Shown: piece after piece, positions 54,755 through 63,725 of the stretch
Numbering within the stretch: the first letter of the stretch is position 1
How the letters are laid out: every line of letters starts with the position of its first letter
Assembly (NCBI RefSeq): GCF_024746795.1
Contig: NZ_CP080524.1
Location: 5,930,001 to 5,994,000, forward strand
From: Mesorhizobium sp. AR10
GTDB lineage: Bacteria; Pseudomonadota; Alphaproteobacteria; Rhizobiales; Rhizobiaceae
Direction of reading: 5' to 3'
DNA length: 64,000 nt
Made by a program: the position numbers and the translations under genes
The notes under the pieces: model-generated
What the model saw: the letters and a program-made list of their open reading frames with translations, nothing else
Told to the model about the DNA's origin: nothing
The model's database searches: none

Positions 54755-56968
54755 TCAGGCGCGGGCGGCCGCCTGCTCGCTGCCGTCGCTGGGCGACAGA
54801 CCCGGAAGGCTCAGCAATTGAGCCGACTCCAGCGGTGGCGACAGCAGGTAGCCCTGCAGTTGTTGGCAACCCATGCCGACGAGCAGCGCCTTCTGCTCCT
54901 CGGTCTCGACACCTTCCGCGGTGACCTCGACATTGAGGGCGCCGGCGAGATCGATCAGCGCCTTGACGATCGCCGCTGAACTGCCGTCGCCGTCGAGAAG
55001 GCGCACGAACGAGCGATCGATCTTGAGCTTGTCGATGGCGTGGCGGCGCAGATAGCTGAGCGACGAATAACCGGTGCCGAAGTCATCGAGCACGATGCCG
55101 ACGCCCGACTTGCGCAAGGCAGCCAGAACCATCCTGACCGTATCGTTGTTCTCCAAAAGCACGCTTTCGGTGATCTCAAGCTGCAGGCGGCTCGGCGCCA
55201 GCCCGCTCTCGGCAAGGATCGAGGCAACCTGCTCGGCGAAACCGGCGTCGCGCAATTGCAGCGGCGACACGTTGACGGCCACCCAGGGCAATTCGGTGCC
55301 GATGGCAAAGTAGCAAGCTTCGAGCAGCACCCATTTGCCGAGCTGGCCGATCATGCCACGTTCTTCGGCGATGGCGATGAATTGTGCCGGCGGCAATGCG
55401 CCGTGGACCTCATGCGCCCAGCGGATCAGCGCTTCCGCGCCGAGGATCGTCTTGCCATCGGTCGCGAAGATCGGCTGATATGCCAGCTTGATGCCGGTTC
55501 CGCCATTCAACGCATTGCGAAGCTCGCTCTCCACCTTGCGCTTGCGCAGCAGAAGGTCGTCCATGTCACCGGCGAAGACCTGATAGCGGCCGCGGCCATT
55601 CTTCTTGGCTTCGTAGAGCGCGATGTCGGCCTTGCGCAGCAAATCGTCGGCGTCGGCATCTGGCCCCGTCGACAAGGCAATGCCGATGCTGGCGCTGACA
55701 AAGACCTGATCGTCGATCAGCTTGAAGGGCTCCTGCAACTTCAGCAGAAGTCTTTCCGAAATATCTTCGGCGGTTCTGATATCGCGGACATCGATCAGGA
55801 TCAGGGCGAACTCGTCGCCGCCCAGCCGGGCCACGGTGTCGACTTCGCGAATTGTCTGCTGGAGCCTGGCGGCAGTCTGGCGGACGAGTTCGTCGCCGGC
55901 CGGATGGCCGAGCGTATCGTTGACGTGCTTGAAGCGATCGATATCGAGATATAGCAGCGCCACCCTGGCGGTGTCGTGGCTGGCCGTGAGCAAAGCGCGC
56001 CGCAGCCGGTCCTCGAACAGAGCCCGATTGGGAAGACCCGTCAGCGTGTCGTGGAAAGCCAGATACTGTGCCTCGTCCTGGCTGGTCTGCAGCGCGGACG
56101 ATGCCCGGCGCAGGCGCCGCAACAGGAATGCCAGGACGCTCGCTGCAAGCAGCGCGCCGCCGATCAATGCCGGACTGGCCTTGCGCACCAGCGTCAGGCC
56201 AGGACGCTCCTGATCCCAGCCGATATAGCCCAGAATGACACCACGCGAATCGACCAGCGGAATGGCGGCCGAGCCGATCGGCTGCGACAATGGCAACAGG
56301 CGCGCGCCGGCGAGCAGATACTTCCCGGCGATCTTGGCGATGACGACGTCATTGATAAACTCCACCGAGACATGGAGGTATTCGCTGCCCGTCTCCTGGG
56401 TGAGACGCTCGGAGCTTGGCACCAGCGGCATGATGCTGAGGATGGCGGGTTTGCCGCCAAGCGATACCAGATCTTTGGCGACCAATTTGACCGGAGCGTC
56501 TGCCTCGTTTTCGCTGGATGGCTGGCTAATCAGCCGGCGCAGCCTTTCAACGGTGGGCAGCAGAGCGGGTTCGTCCTCGCCATAGGCGGCTGGCGCCACC
56601 ACCTGTCCTTCACGCATCGCGTGGATCGGACGATTGGCGGCATCCAGCACATAGACCCGGTTATGGCCGTAGTAGGAAAACATCCAGACGCTGAGATTCT
56701 CGACCATCCAGTCCAGATTGCCGGCCTTGGCGTTGATGACGGCATCGTCCCAGACGGCGATACTTTCCTGCTCGCGCTCCACCGCCGCGATCTGATCCCT
56801 GAGGCCGTTGGCGAAAAAGATTTTCTGCCGTTCGAGGGAGACATGGTCAGCCTGGATGGTGGCGTAAAAGCCGAAACTGACGACCATGGTCAGCGCGAAA
56901 ACGGCAAGCGCCAGCACCGTCAGGGTGACCTGGAACGTCAATGGGCTGCGGTTTGGGCGTACGCTCAT
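54755..56968 (-). CDS. CHASE4-GGDEF-EAL c-di-GMP enzyme
   Basis: The 737-residue protein has a membrane helix at about 15-37, a periplasmic CHASE4-type sensor to about 260, a second helix at about 268-288, then GGDEF and EAL domains. GGDEF is canonical (RLGGDEF) and an RxxD inhibitory site (REVD) stands five residues before it, so a feedback-controlled cyclase is likely. EAL is canonical too (AEALIRW, NVSPLQL, LEITES, DDFGTGYSS, KIDRSF, AEGVETEE, QGYLLSPP). AGGAAG precedes the ATG. It is divergent from xseA. Confidence 0.93.
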   Translation of the reverse strand: MSVRPNRSPLTFQVTLTVLALAVFALTMVVSFGFYATIQADHVSLERQKIFFANGLRDQIAAVEREQESIAVWDDAVINAKAGNLDWMVENLSVWMFSYYGHNRVYVLDAANRPIHAMREGQVVAPAAYGEDEPALLPTVERLRRLISQPSSENEADAPVKLVAKDLVSLGGKPAILSIMPLVPSSERLTQETGSEYLHVSVEFINDVVIAKIAGKYLLAGARLLPLSQPIGSAAIPLVDSRGVILGYIGWDQERPGLTLVRKASPALIGGALLAASVLAFLLRRLRRASSALQTSQDEAQYLAFHDTLTGLPNRALFEDRLRRALLTASHDTARVALLYLDIDRFKHVNDTLGHPAGDELVRQTAARLQQTIREVDTVARLGGDEFALILIDVRDIRTAEDISERLLLKLQEPFKLIDDQVFVSASIGIALSTGPDADADDLLRKADIALYEAKKNGRGRYQVFAGDMDDLLLRKRKVESELRNALNGGTGIKLAYQPIFATDGKTILGAEALIRWAHEVHGALPPAQFIAIAEERGMIGQLGKWVLLEACYFAIGTELPWVAVNVSPLQLRDAGFAEQVASILAESGLAPSRLQLEITESVLLENNDTVRMVLAALRKSGVGIVLDDFGTGYSSLSYLRRHAIDKLKIDRSFVRLLDGDGSSAAIVKALIDLAGALNVEVTAEGVETEEQKALLVGMGCQQLQGYLLSPPLESAQLLSLPGLSPSDGSEQAAARA

Positions 56969-57090
56969 GCTTCCTGGGCCATCTCCCTTGCCGTAGAGTC
57001 AATCAAATCGGGCTTAAGATCGCGTTATGAAATCGGCTATGGGGCCACAGCCGCCTTGACGCGGGCGGACAACCGTCCCCCAATCGACCC

Positions 57091-58656
57091 ATGAGCGATG
57101 CAGCATCCGAATCACGCACGAATGCCGCCGAATACACGGTGAGCGAGATTTCCGGCGCACTGAAGCGCACGGTCGAAGACGTCTTCGGCAATGTGCGGGT
57201 GCGCGGCGAGATATCAGGCTATCGCGGGCCGCATTCCTCCGGCCATGCCTATTTCGCGCTGAAGGACGATCGTGCGCGGCTCGACGCCGTGGTTTGGAAG
57301 GGCACGATGAGCCGGCTGAAATTCCGTCCCGAAGAGGGGATAGAGGTAATCGCCACCGGCAAGCTTACCACCTATCCCGGAAAGTCCAACTACCAGATCG
57401 TCATCGACAATCTCGAGCCCGCGGGCGCCGGTGCGCTGATGGCGCTTTTGGAGGAACGCAAGCGGCGGCTGCAGGCCGAGGGCCTGTTCGATACCGGCCG
57501 CAAACGTTTGCTGCCGTTCATGCCGCGCATCATCGGCGTCGTCACCTCGCCGACGGGGTCGGTCATTCGCGACATCATCCACCGCATCAAGGACCGGTTT
57601 CCGCTGCATGTGCTTGTCTGGCCGGTGCGGGTGCAGGGCGAGACGGCAGGCGCGGAAGTGACCGCTGCCGTCAACGGCTTCAACGCGCTGGCATGGGATG
57701 GCGCCATCCCGCACCCCGACCTGTTGATCGTGGCGCGCGGCGGCGGCAGCCTCGAGGATTTGTGGGGCTTCAACGACGAGGCGCTGGCCCGCGCCGTTGC
57801 CGCCTCGCGCATTCCGGTGATTTCCGCCGTTGGCCACGAGACGGACTGGACGCTGATCGACCTGGTGGCGGATGTGCGGGCACCGACGCCAACGGGTGCT
57901 GCCGAGATTGCCGTGCCTGTCAAAGCAGACCTTGAAGCGACGCTTGCCAGTCTCGGCGCGCGGCTCAAATCGGCGGTGTTGCGCAATTTCGAACGCAAGC
58001 GGCAAGCGGCTCGCGCGGCTGCCCGTGCGCTGCCCTCGCCCGACCAGTTGCTGGCGTTGCCGCGCCGGCGTCTGGACGAAGCGACGAGCCGCCTCGGCCG
58101 GGCGCTGACCGTCAATATCGATCGCAAGCGGGCCAAGCTTGCAGGGCAGCGGCTGACGCCGGCCACATTGTCGCGACGCATAAACGAGGCCCGCACACTG
58201 ACCGGCCGTGATCTCGCCCGCGCGCAAGCAGCGTTCTTCGCCATCGTGCGCGAACGGCGCGCGCGATTTTCACGCACGGCGACGCGACTGTCCCCCGCGC
58301 CGATCACAAGGCGACAGAAAGCGCAGGCAGACGCCCTGACCGGGCTTTCGCGGCGACAGGACCAGGCGGTTTCGAGGCGGCTGGATAGCTTGCGCGGAAA
58401 ACTGACCCAGGCCGACCGGCTGCTGGCGACGCTGTCGCACAAGGCGGTGCTGGCGCGCGGCTTTGCATTGGTCAAGGACGCCGACGGCGTGGTGATCAAG
58501 CGGGCGACGGATGTGGTGTCGGGGGCAGCGCTTTTGCTGGAATTCGCCGACGGGATCGCGGATGCGGTTGCCACCAGCGGCACGGAACGGCCGAAGCCGG
58601 TTGCCAAACCAGCGGCCAAATCCAAGGCGCCGGGCAGCCAAGGGTCGCTTTTTTAG
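57091..58656 (+). CDS. xseA: Exodeoxyribonuclease VII large subunit
   Basis: The 521-residue protein has an N-terminal OB fold ([29 protein letters not shown], as a region) and the catalytic domain with [14 protein letters not shown] near residue 150, [16 protein letters not shown] near 215 and [27 protein letters not shown] near 250-275 (regions), then a long coiled coil. It degrades single-stranded DNA together with XseB, which is not in the window. Nine bases separate it from the next gene's ATG. Confidence 0.97.
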   Translation: MSDAASESRTNAAEYTVSEISGALKRTVEDVFGNVRVRGEISGYRGPHSSGHAYFALKDDRARLDAVVWKGTMSRLKFRPEEGIEVIATGKLTTYPGKSNYQIVIDNLEPAGAGALMALLEERKRRLQAEGLFDTGRKRLLPFMPRIIGVVTSPTGSVIRDIIHRIKDRFPLHVLVWPVRVQGETAGAEVTAAVNGFNALAWDGAIPHPDLLIVARGGGSLEDLWGFNDEALARAVAASRIPVISAVGHETDWTLIDLVADVRAPTPTGAAEIAVPVKADLEATLASLGARLKSAVLRNFERKRQAARAAARALPSPDQLLALPRRRLDEATSRLGRALTVNIDRKRAKLAGQRLTPATLSRRINEARTLTGRDLARAQAAFFAIVRERRARFSRTATRLSPAPITRRQKAQADALTGLSRRQDQAVSRRLDSLRGKLTQADRLLATLSHKAVLARGFALVKDADGVVIKRATDVVSGAALLLEFADGIADAVATSGTERPKPVAKPAAKSKAPGSQGSLF

Positions 58657-58664
58657 AGGATGGC

Positions 58665-59834
58665 ATGACTGCATACGACCCGCATCTACAGACACCATCG
58701 GGCAAACCGCGTGCCCGCGCTTTCGGGATCCCGTTCGACGGCACGCCGGGCCGCTTCAACGCGATCACCGATGTGCCTGATGTGGCCGTCGGCTATACGA
58801 CGCTGATCTCCGGGGACGGGCCGCTCGTCGTCGGCCAGGGTCCTGTGCGCACCGGCGTGACGACGATCCTGCCGCGGCCCATAGGCGAATTGGCGGTTCC
58901 GGTGTTCGCCGGCATGTTCAGCGGCAATGGCGATGGCGAACTGACCGGCTCGCACCTGATCGATGAACTCGGCGCCTTCAATTTTCCGGTCACCATCACC
59001 AACACGCATTCCTGCGGCGTCAGCCGCGACGCGACGTTGCGCTGGATGCAAAAGACGCTGCCGCAATCGCTCGACGGCGCCTGGGCGCTGCCGGTGGCGG
59101 GCGAGACCTATGACGGCTTCCTCAACGACATCAACGGCCATCACTTGGGCTTTGAGCATGTCTTTGCCGCTCTCGATGCAGCTCAAAACGGGCCGATCGA
59201 AGAAGGCAGCGTCGGTGGCGGCACCGGCATGATCACCTTCGGCTTCAAGGCGGGGTCGGGCACCTCTTCGCGCAGAGTCGCCTGGAACGGCGAACATTTT
59301 ACAATCGGCTGCTTCGTCCAGTCGAATTTTGGTGCACGGCGAAACCTCGTCGTGCGTGGCATCAGGACCGGCGTCGAGCTTGCCGAGCCGGCGATCCGGG
59401 ACAACACGCTGCGAGCCGAAAAGAGCTCGATCATCGCGGTCATCGCCACCGATGCGCCATTCATGCCGCATCAGATGAGGCGGCTGGCCAAGCGCGTGCC
59501 GCTCGGCGTGGCGCTGACCGGCGGCTATGGATATAATACATCGGGCGATATCTTCCTGGCCTTCAGCACGGCCAATCCCGATGCTGCCAGGGGCGCGCCG
59601 GGCAAGATGGCCGGCGCCTTCTATATACCGGACGCCGACATCAACCCGTTCTTCGATGCGGTGGTGCAAAGCGTGGAGGAAGCGATCCTCAATGCGCTGG
59701 TCGCCAATGAGGACATGACCGGGCGCGACGGCAATTTCGTGCCGGCGCTGCCGAAGACATGGCTCACGGAGAGATTTGGGCTCACGGAGAGATCTGGGCC
59801 CGGGGAGAGATTTGGCGACGTTGCGCCGAGATAG
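58665..59834 (+). CDS. P1-family (DmpA-like) peptidase
   Basis: The 389-residue protein matches the P1 (DmpA/BapA) aminopeptidases: RAFGIPFDGTPGRFNAITDVPDVAVGYTT at the start (region), SCGVSRDATL, GSVGGGTGMITFGFKAGSGTSSR near residues 184-206 (region) and a late IIAVIATDAPF. The family self-cleaves into two chains with an N-terminal nucleophile Ser. It may remove N-terminal residues from peptides or D/beta-amino acid compounds. The C-terminus has a short tandem repeat (TERFGLTERSGPGERFG). GAGGATG precedes the ATG. It is in line with xseA. Confidence 0.9.
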   Translation: MTAYDPHLQTPSGKPRARAFGIPFDGTPGRFNAITDVPDVAVGYTTLISGDGPLVVGQGPVRTGVTTILPRPIGELAVPVFAGMFSGNGDGELTGSHLIDELGAFNFPVTITNTHSCGVSRDATLRWMQKTLPQSLDGAWALPVAGETYDGFLNDINGHHLGFEHVFAALDAAQNGPIEEGSVGGGTGMITFGFKAGSGTSSRRVAWNGEHFTIGCFVQSNFGARRNLVVRGIRTGVELAEPAIRDNTLRAEKSSIIAVIATDAPFMPHQMRRLAKRVPLGVALTGGYGYNTSGDIFLAFSTANPDAARGAPGKMAGAFYIPDADINPFFDAVVQSVEEAILNALVANEDMTGRDGNFVPALPKTWLTERFGLTERSGPGERFGDVAPR

Positions 59835-59896
59835 GACTGCGCGGCGCATCAGCCAGGTTTTGGAAATGGCCGCCCGGCTTCCTGCCGGCATGACCC

Positions 59897-60151
59897 TCAC
59901 TCGGCAGGCTTGCTCGAATTCTTTTCGCTCTCGTCTGCCTCGGCCGCCTCTTCAAGCCGCGATGCGATCAGTTCCTGAATGTCGCCGACTTCTTCCTGGA
60001 TATCCTCCAGAGGTATGCCGGCTTCAGCCGCCTTGGCCGCACATTCCCTGGCCAAGGTCTCGGCCTGCTTTTCGATCTTGGCCGGCGAGGGCTGGCACTG
60101 GACCTTTTCGCCAATCCACCCGCGCAAGAACTCGATCGCATGTTCACTCAT
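59897..60151 (-). CDS. Small DUF768-like protein
   Basis: The 84-residue protein begins MSEHAIEFLRGWIGEKV and has alternating charged helices with EDIQEEVGDIQELI near the middle and an acidic-lysine tail. This matches DUF768, a family known mainly from Mesorhizobium and close relatives, with no known function. It converges with the P1 peptidase gene. Assignment is by pattern only. Confidence 0.65.
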   Translation of the reverse strand: MSEHAIEFLRGWIGEKVQCQPSPAKIEKQAETLARECAAKAAEAGIPLEDIQEEVGDIQELIASRLEEAAEADESEKNSSKPAE

Positions 60152-60617
60152 ACTGCTGTTCCCTGGCGGCTATGCCGGTTGGTAATCATAAACGTCGCCA
60201 TCCCGGAAAGGATGCATGTCCCCATTCCAACCGAGTCGGCTTCGCCCGGCAAGCCGATCTTGTCCAAGGTCCACAGAGCCGAAGGAAATGGGAGGTTCAA
60301 GCAGCACGTTTTTGATTCTTGAGGAGACTGGTACCGTTGGCTGGGATCGCTTGCGATCCTATGCTACTGTTTCTATTCGCTTTTTCTGGCTACGACGACC
60401 GATTTGTATCACAATAGGTATCACAATACGTAGCACATTTACTGCTGCTTCGTGGGCGCAACCAGAGGTACGCGGGTCGAAGCCGCCGCTATATAGTGAC
60501 ATCCTTATGCAATGTCGACTCTACGCGCCGTCCTGCTTCTTTCCGCCGCGCCGGGCTGAACGCCCTCGTATCCAAAAATGAAATTGGCGGGCCTGGAGGA
60601 CGTGCCTTGGGAAGTAA
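60152..60617. other. Intergenic region before the YihY gene
   Basis: These 466 bases are lower in GC than the neighbours and show no convincing gene. They hold the promoter of the DUF768-like gene at the left and of the YihY gene at the right, plus a set of 12-base tandem repeats (60406-60441). Open frames on the plus strand lack coding-like composition. Confidence 0.55.
60406..60441. repeat. Three 12-base tandem repeats
   Basis: GTATCACAATAG and GTATCACAATAC are consecutive (60406-60429), and GTAGCACATTTA follows in the same register (60430-60441) as a weaker third copy. Repeats at about one helical turn look like protein-binding sites. They are about 180 bases upstream of the YihY gene. 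Confidence 0.65.
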
Positions 60618-61628
60618 ATGGGGTGCCTGGAAATGCGACTGCTACGCGAAGCCTGGATTCTCGGTAAGCAAAGCATTGCCGGCTTCATCAACGACAACGC
60701 TCTGAGCCACGGCGCGGCGATGGCGTTCTATGCCGTTACGTCTCTGGCGCCCATACTGCTGATCGTCGTCGCTGTGGCCGGACTTGCCATCGGTCATGAA
60801 GCGGCGCAGGTGGCATTGTCGGCCGAGATCGCAGGCGTCATGGGTTCGGAGAGCGCCGACCTGCTGCGCGCCACTATTGAAAGCGCATCTCACAGAACCG
60901 CTGGCACTTTTGCCACCCTGGTGGGCATCGTCACCCTTTTCGTTACAGCCTCAGGGGTGTTTGGCGAAATGCAGCTTTCGCTTAACAAAATCTGGAAGAT
61001 CGAGCCTGCCGGTATGTCGTTGTCTGGATTGGTGCGGGCGCGGGCCGCCAGCCTGGGCCTCGTGGCGGCGTTGGGATTCTTGCTGCTTGTTTCATTGGCA
61101 GCGAGCACCGCCATTTCCGCGCTTGGCGCAACTATCAATGCCCATTTGCCGCTCGGCACAATCATTCTCGCATCGATAAATGGCATTGTATCGTTCGTTC
61201 TGATTTCCGCTCTGTTTGCCGCGATCTATAAAATTCTGCCGGACCGGTCCCTCCAGTGGCGTGACGTCGGAATTGGCGCAGTGGTGACCGCTTTGCTCTT
61301 CACGATCGGCAAGTCGCTGATCGGCTGGTACATCGGAACCAGTGCGATCGCATCTTCCTATGGTGCGGCCGGTGCACTGCTGGTCGTGTTGCTCTGGGTT
61401 TACTACACGTCCGAGATCTTCTTGCTCGGGGCTGAATTCACGCGAGCCTACTCGGTGCGTTTCGGCAGCCGCTCGGATCTCCAACCGATAGTGGAGGCAG
61501 AGAATGCTCGACCGCTGCAGCCATCGTGCCTCCTCACAGCCAGCAAACGCGAAGTGCAAGCCTGGATTCTAATCACCGGCTTTCTCACCATCGTAGCCGC
61601 AAGGTTTTGGCCATCGCAGCGGCGCTAA
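60618..61628 (+). CDS. YihY/BrkB-family membrane protein
   Basis: The 336-residue protein has six membrane helices and the family features SHGAAMAFYAVTSLAPILLIV near residue 30, SGVFGEMQLSLNKIWKIEP near residue 112 and SYGAAGALLVVLLWVYYTSEIFLLGAEFTRAY near residues 245-276 (regions). The family was once annotated as ribonuclease BN but is now taken as integral membrane proteins of unknown role. The start may be the ATG at 60633, with GGGG ahead. I keep the first ATG. Confidence 0.85.
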   Translation: MGCLEMRLLREAWILGKQSIAGFINDNALSHGAAMAFYAVTSLAPILLIVVAVAGLAIGHEAAQVALSAEIAGVMGSESADLLRATIESASHRTAGTFATLVGIVTLFVTASGVFGEMQLSLNKIWKIEPAGMSLSGLVRARAASLGLVAALGFLLLVSLAASTAISALGATINAHLPLGTIILASINGIVSFVLISALFAAIYKILPDRSLQWRDVGIGAVVTALLFTIGKSLIGWYIGTSAIASSYGAAGALLVVLLWVYYTSEIFLLGAEFTRAYSVRFGSRSDLQPIVEAENARPLQPSCLLTASKREVQAWILITGFLTIVAARFWPSQRR

Positions 61629-61954
61629 CTACGTCGTTTGGGATGGCATTGTTGCCTGTGCATTTGACGCGTGAGATTTGAGCTTCAACGTCCCAGGTAT
61701 TGGGCTATTTGCTTTCACAGGGTACCTGATAGCCACTCTCGCACCTTCCAGCACACAGGCCCGAGGTGGTTCCCGAGGCATCGGTAAGGACCTACTGCTG
61801 CCTTCAGATAGTTTTCCCTTGATAAGGGGCTATTGGCAGTTGGTGCCCCAATTTACCTGGACACGATTACAGAGGGGCTTGCAAACATCTCCCTTCATTG
61901 TGATGAAAGGTGCCACCAACGCACCACGGGATTGTCACACATAAAGGAACACTG
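61629..61954. other. Intergenic region before the mucR-like gene
   Basis: These 326 bases show no credible gene. They probably contain the promoter of the mucR-like gene. I saw a weak GGGGC...GCCCC inverted pair near 61826-61851 and no other clear signal. Confidence 0.5.
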
Positions 61955-62396
61955 ATGACGCAAGAAGCTGACCTCGCCGCGGAATTAGCCGAGCTAACGG
62001 CGGATGTTGTCTCTGCGTATGTGAGAAACAACCCAGTACCAGCAGCGGCGCTGCCGGATCTTATTGCTTCGGTTCACTCGTCACTATCGGGGATTAGGCA
62101 GCTTGAAGCTGCAGCTACTGAGGCGCTTGTTCCCGCCGTCAACCCGAAGAAATCGGTGTTTCCTGACCACATCGTTTCTTTGGAGGATGGTCGCAAGTTC
62201 AAGTCGATGAAGCGCCACCTTGGCCTTTTGGGCATGACCCCCAACGAATACCGGGCGAAATGGAGCTTCGCCGCACGACTACCCGATGGTAGCGCCAAAT
62301 TACTCGGCAAAGCGTTCGCAACTGGCGAAAGCTATCGGCCTTGGCCGCCAGGCCGTTCCGGTTAAGGCGCCAGCTAAGCGGAAGGCGAAGGCCTAG
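61955..62396 (+). pseudogene. mucR/ros-like regulator gene with a frameshift
   Basis: The frame begins MTQEADLAAELAELTADVVSAY behind AAAGGA and follows MucR to RHLGLLGMTPNEYRAKWS, then diverges to a stop at 62365. Shifting frame at about 62267 restores SPHDYPMVAPNYSAKRSQLAKAIGLG and a lysine-rich end at TAG 62394-62396, exactly the MucR C-terminus. So one base is surplus or two are missing. The zinc-finger ligands are also changed: the usual CLEC is SLED, and the second His is absent. If translated as is, the protein lacks its C-terminal part. A sequencing error is possible. Confidence 0.82.
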
Positions 62397-62409
62397 GGCT
62401 CCATCCCTG

Positions 62410-62538
62410 TTGCATGACACGAGAATCCGCCCCGAAGCCCGCCGGTTCCTCCGGCTCGCCTTCATTTTCCTGTCGCTGTATCTAGTTGGCTTCTGGGCCT
62501 ATCACCTGCTGCAGTGGTCTGGCTTGCTGCCGACTTGA
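62410..62538 (+). CDS. Possible small single-helix membrane protein
   Basis: From a TTG at 62410 the frame reads 42 residues, with a hydrophobic helix RLAFIFLSLYLVGFWAY preceded by basic residues and ended by HLLQWSGLLPT. There is no strong ribosome site and no known family, so it is a weak candidate just after the mucR-like gene. Confidence 0.25.
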   Translation: MHDTRIRPEARRFLRLAFIFLSLYLVGFWAYHLLQWSGLLPT

Positions 62539-62679
62539 GGTCTTCCAGTCAGGTGGAGATTGTCTGCCGTCGCCTCAGGTCGCGAAAGTTTAGCAGCCGA
62601 TAAAATTGTACAGGTTGGACGTCTCGCGGATTAACTCTCCGGCGCTATCATCCGCTGTGTTCACCTGTGAGTCAGGAAC

Positions 62680-62910
62680 ATGCATGGCCGGGCTTGGGTC
62701 AGAGATCAGCGGCTCGCTGAAGCCGTGAAACTGCGAGAGCAAATAGCTTCGCTGCAAGGCGAACTGGCCGAGAAAGCGTCTCGTTCTATCGGGATGTTCA
62801 AGATGGCCGAGCTTGGCCAACAGCTGCGTTGGCACAAGTTTCGCCTGGAACTTCTCGAAGATTGTATAGCCAAGCTGTCGGGGGCGTCTTGGAACCCACC
62901 GCAGCAGTAG
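62680..62910 (+). CDS. Small coiled-coil protein of unknown function
   Basis: The 76-residue frame begins MHGRAWVRDQRLAEAV and has a helical, charged centre (LREQIASLQGELAEKASRSIG...) that would form a short coiled coil. The residue composition is more protein-like than the antisense frames. No family is recognised and no strong ribosome site precedes the ATG. Confidence 0.4.
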   Translation: MHGRAWVRDQRLAEAVKLREQIASLQGELAEKASRSIGMFKMAELGQQLRWHKFRLELLEDCIAKLSGASWNPPQQ

Positions 62911-63107
62911 GTTGCACCGCCGGGCGTTCCTCCAATTGGCTGAGAATCCATCGGAAAGCTCGCTAGAACCTATAGACTGGCCGCGCGCCCCGCGGCGCCG
63001 GCCACGCTGCCAACTTCCTCGGAAATTTCCCCGCACGTAATGCGCATCCCGGCTTTGAAGGAACGGTCGGCGCCGACAGTCGTTTCCACCTTTGCAACGT
63101 TAACTCC

Positions 63108-63425
63108 GTGGAGAGGATCTTGCCCAGACTGACCCCCGAACAATCTCGTGCAGCAAGAGGACTGCTGGATTGGCCGCCGGCGAGGCTCGGTGCCAGAGCC
63201 AACCTGAGCGAAGGTACAATTCGTGATTTCGAAAAAGGAAGACGGACGCCTCCGCTAGCCAAGCTTGAAGCGCTCCGCGCAGCACTAGAGTCGGCTGGAG
63301 TCGTATTCATGTCAGATGGCGAAACGACAGAAGGAGGGCCAGGCGTGCGGCTGCAGCGTCATACCCCTGCTGTGGCGCATCTCAGCGAGGGCGAAGCCGG
63401 CATCATCGAAAATAGCGAGATGTAG
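63108..63425 (+). CDS. XRE-family helix-turn-helix regulator
   Basis: The 105-residue protein starts with GTG at 63108 (a Leu codon or later starts are alternatives). Residues 8-50 form an XRE helix-turn-helix (LTPEQSRAARGLLDWPPARLG, then TIRDFEKGRRTPPLAKLEAL). GVVFM followed by GGPGVRL after it is the usual tail of small rhizobial XRE proteins of this group. GAGAGG is nearby but not well placed. Target unknown. Confidence 0.75.
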   Translation: MERILPRLTPEQSRAARGLLDWPPARLGARANLSEGTIRDFEKGRRTPPLAKLEALRAALESAGVVFMSDGETTEGGPGVRLQRHTPAVAHLSEGEAGIIENSEM

Positions 63426-63527
63426 CCCGACTGTGCCTAAATCATCCCAATGCAATCCCCAATTGGTAGACTCCTACGATGCACCGGCAGCTAGTGCCTC
63501 CGCCGGGCCGCGGACTGGGAGGAAACG

Positions 63528-63725
63528 ATGTCTGTGCAAAAGGAAGACTATCGAGCGAACAGGGCCGACGACGCGATTGCTGCCAAGCATGGCGCGGATG
63601 GCGATCGGGCTGAGCTACTGGCAAGAAAAAAGATGTCCCTGTGGCTCAGAGATCGGCGATCCTTCAGATTGTCCTCACACCCGGCGGAAAGTTCGCCAGG
63701 ACCGAAAGCCAGACCGCGCGGTTAG
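63528..63725 (+). CDS. Small protein of unknown function
   Basis: The 65-residue frame begins MSVQKEDYRANRADDAIAAKHGADGDRAELLARK and has GGAGGAAACG ahead of the ATG, a near-ideal ribosome site. It is hydrophilic with a basic C-terminus. The last 275 bases of the window after it show no further gene. Confidence 0.45.
   Translation: MSVQKEDYRANRADDAIAAKHGADGDRAELLARKKMSLWLRDRRSFRLSSHPAESSPGPKARPRG

Noticed and set aside
60216..60581. 121-codon plus-strand frame between the DUF768-like and YihY genes
   Set aside because: No ribosome site, low-quality composition, and it spans tandem repeats. Treated as non-coding.
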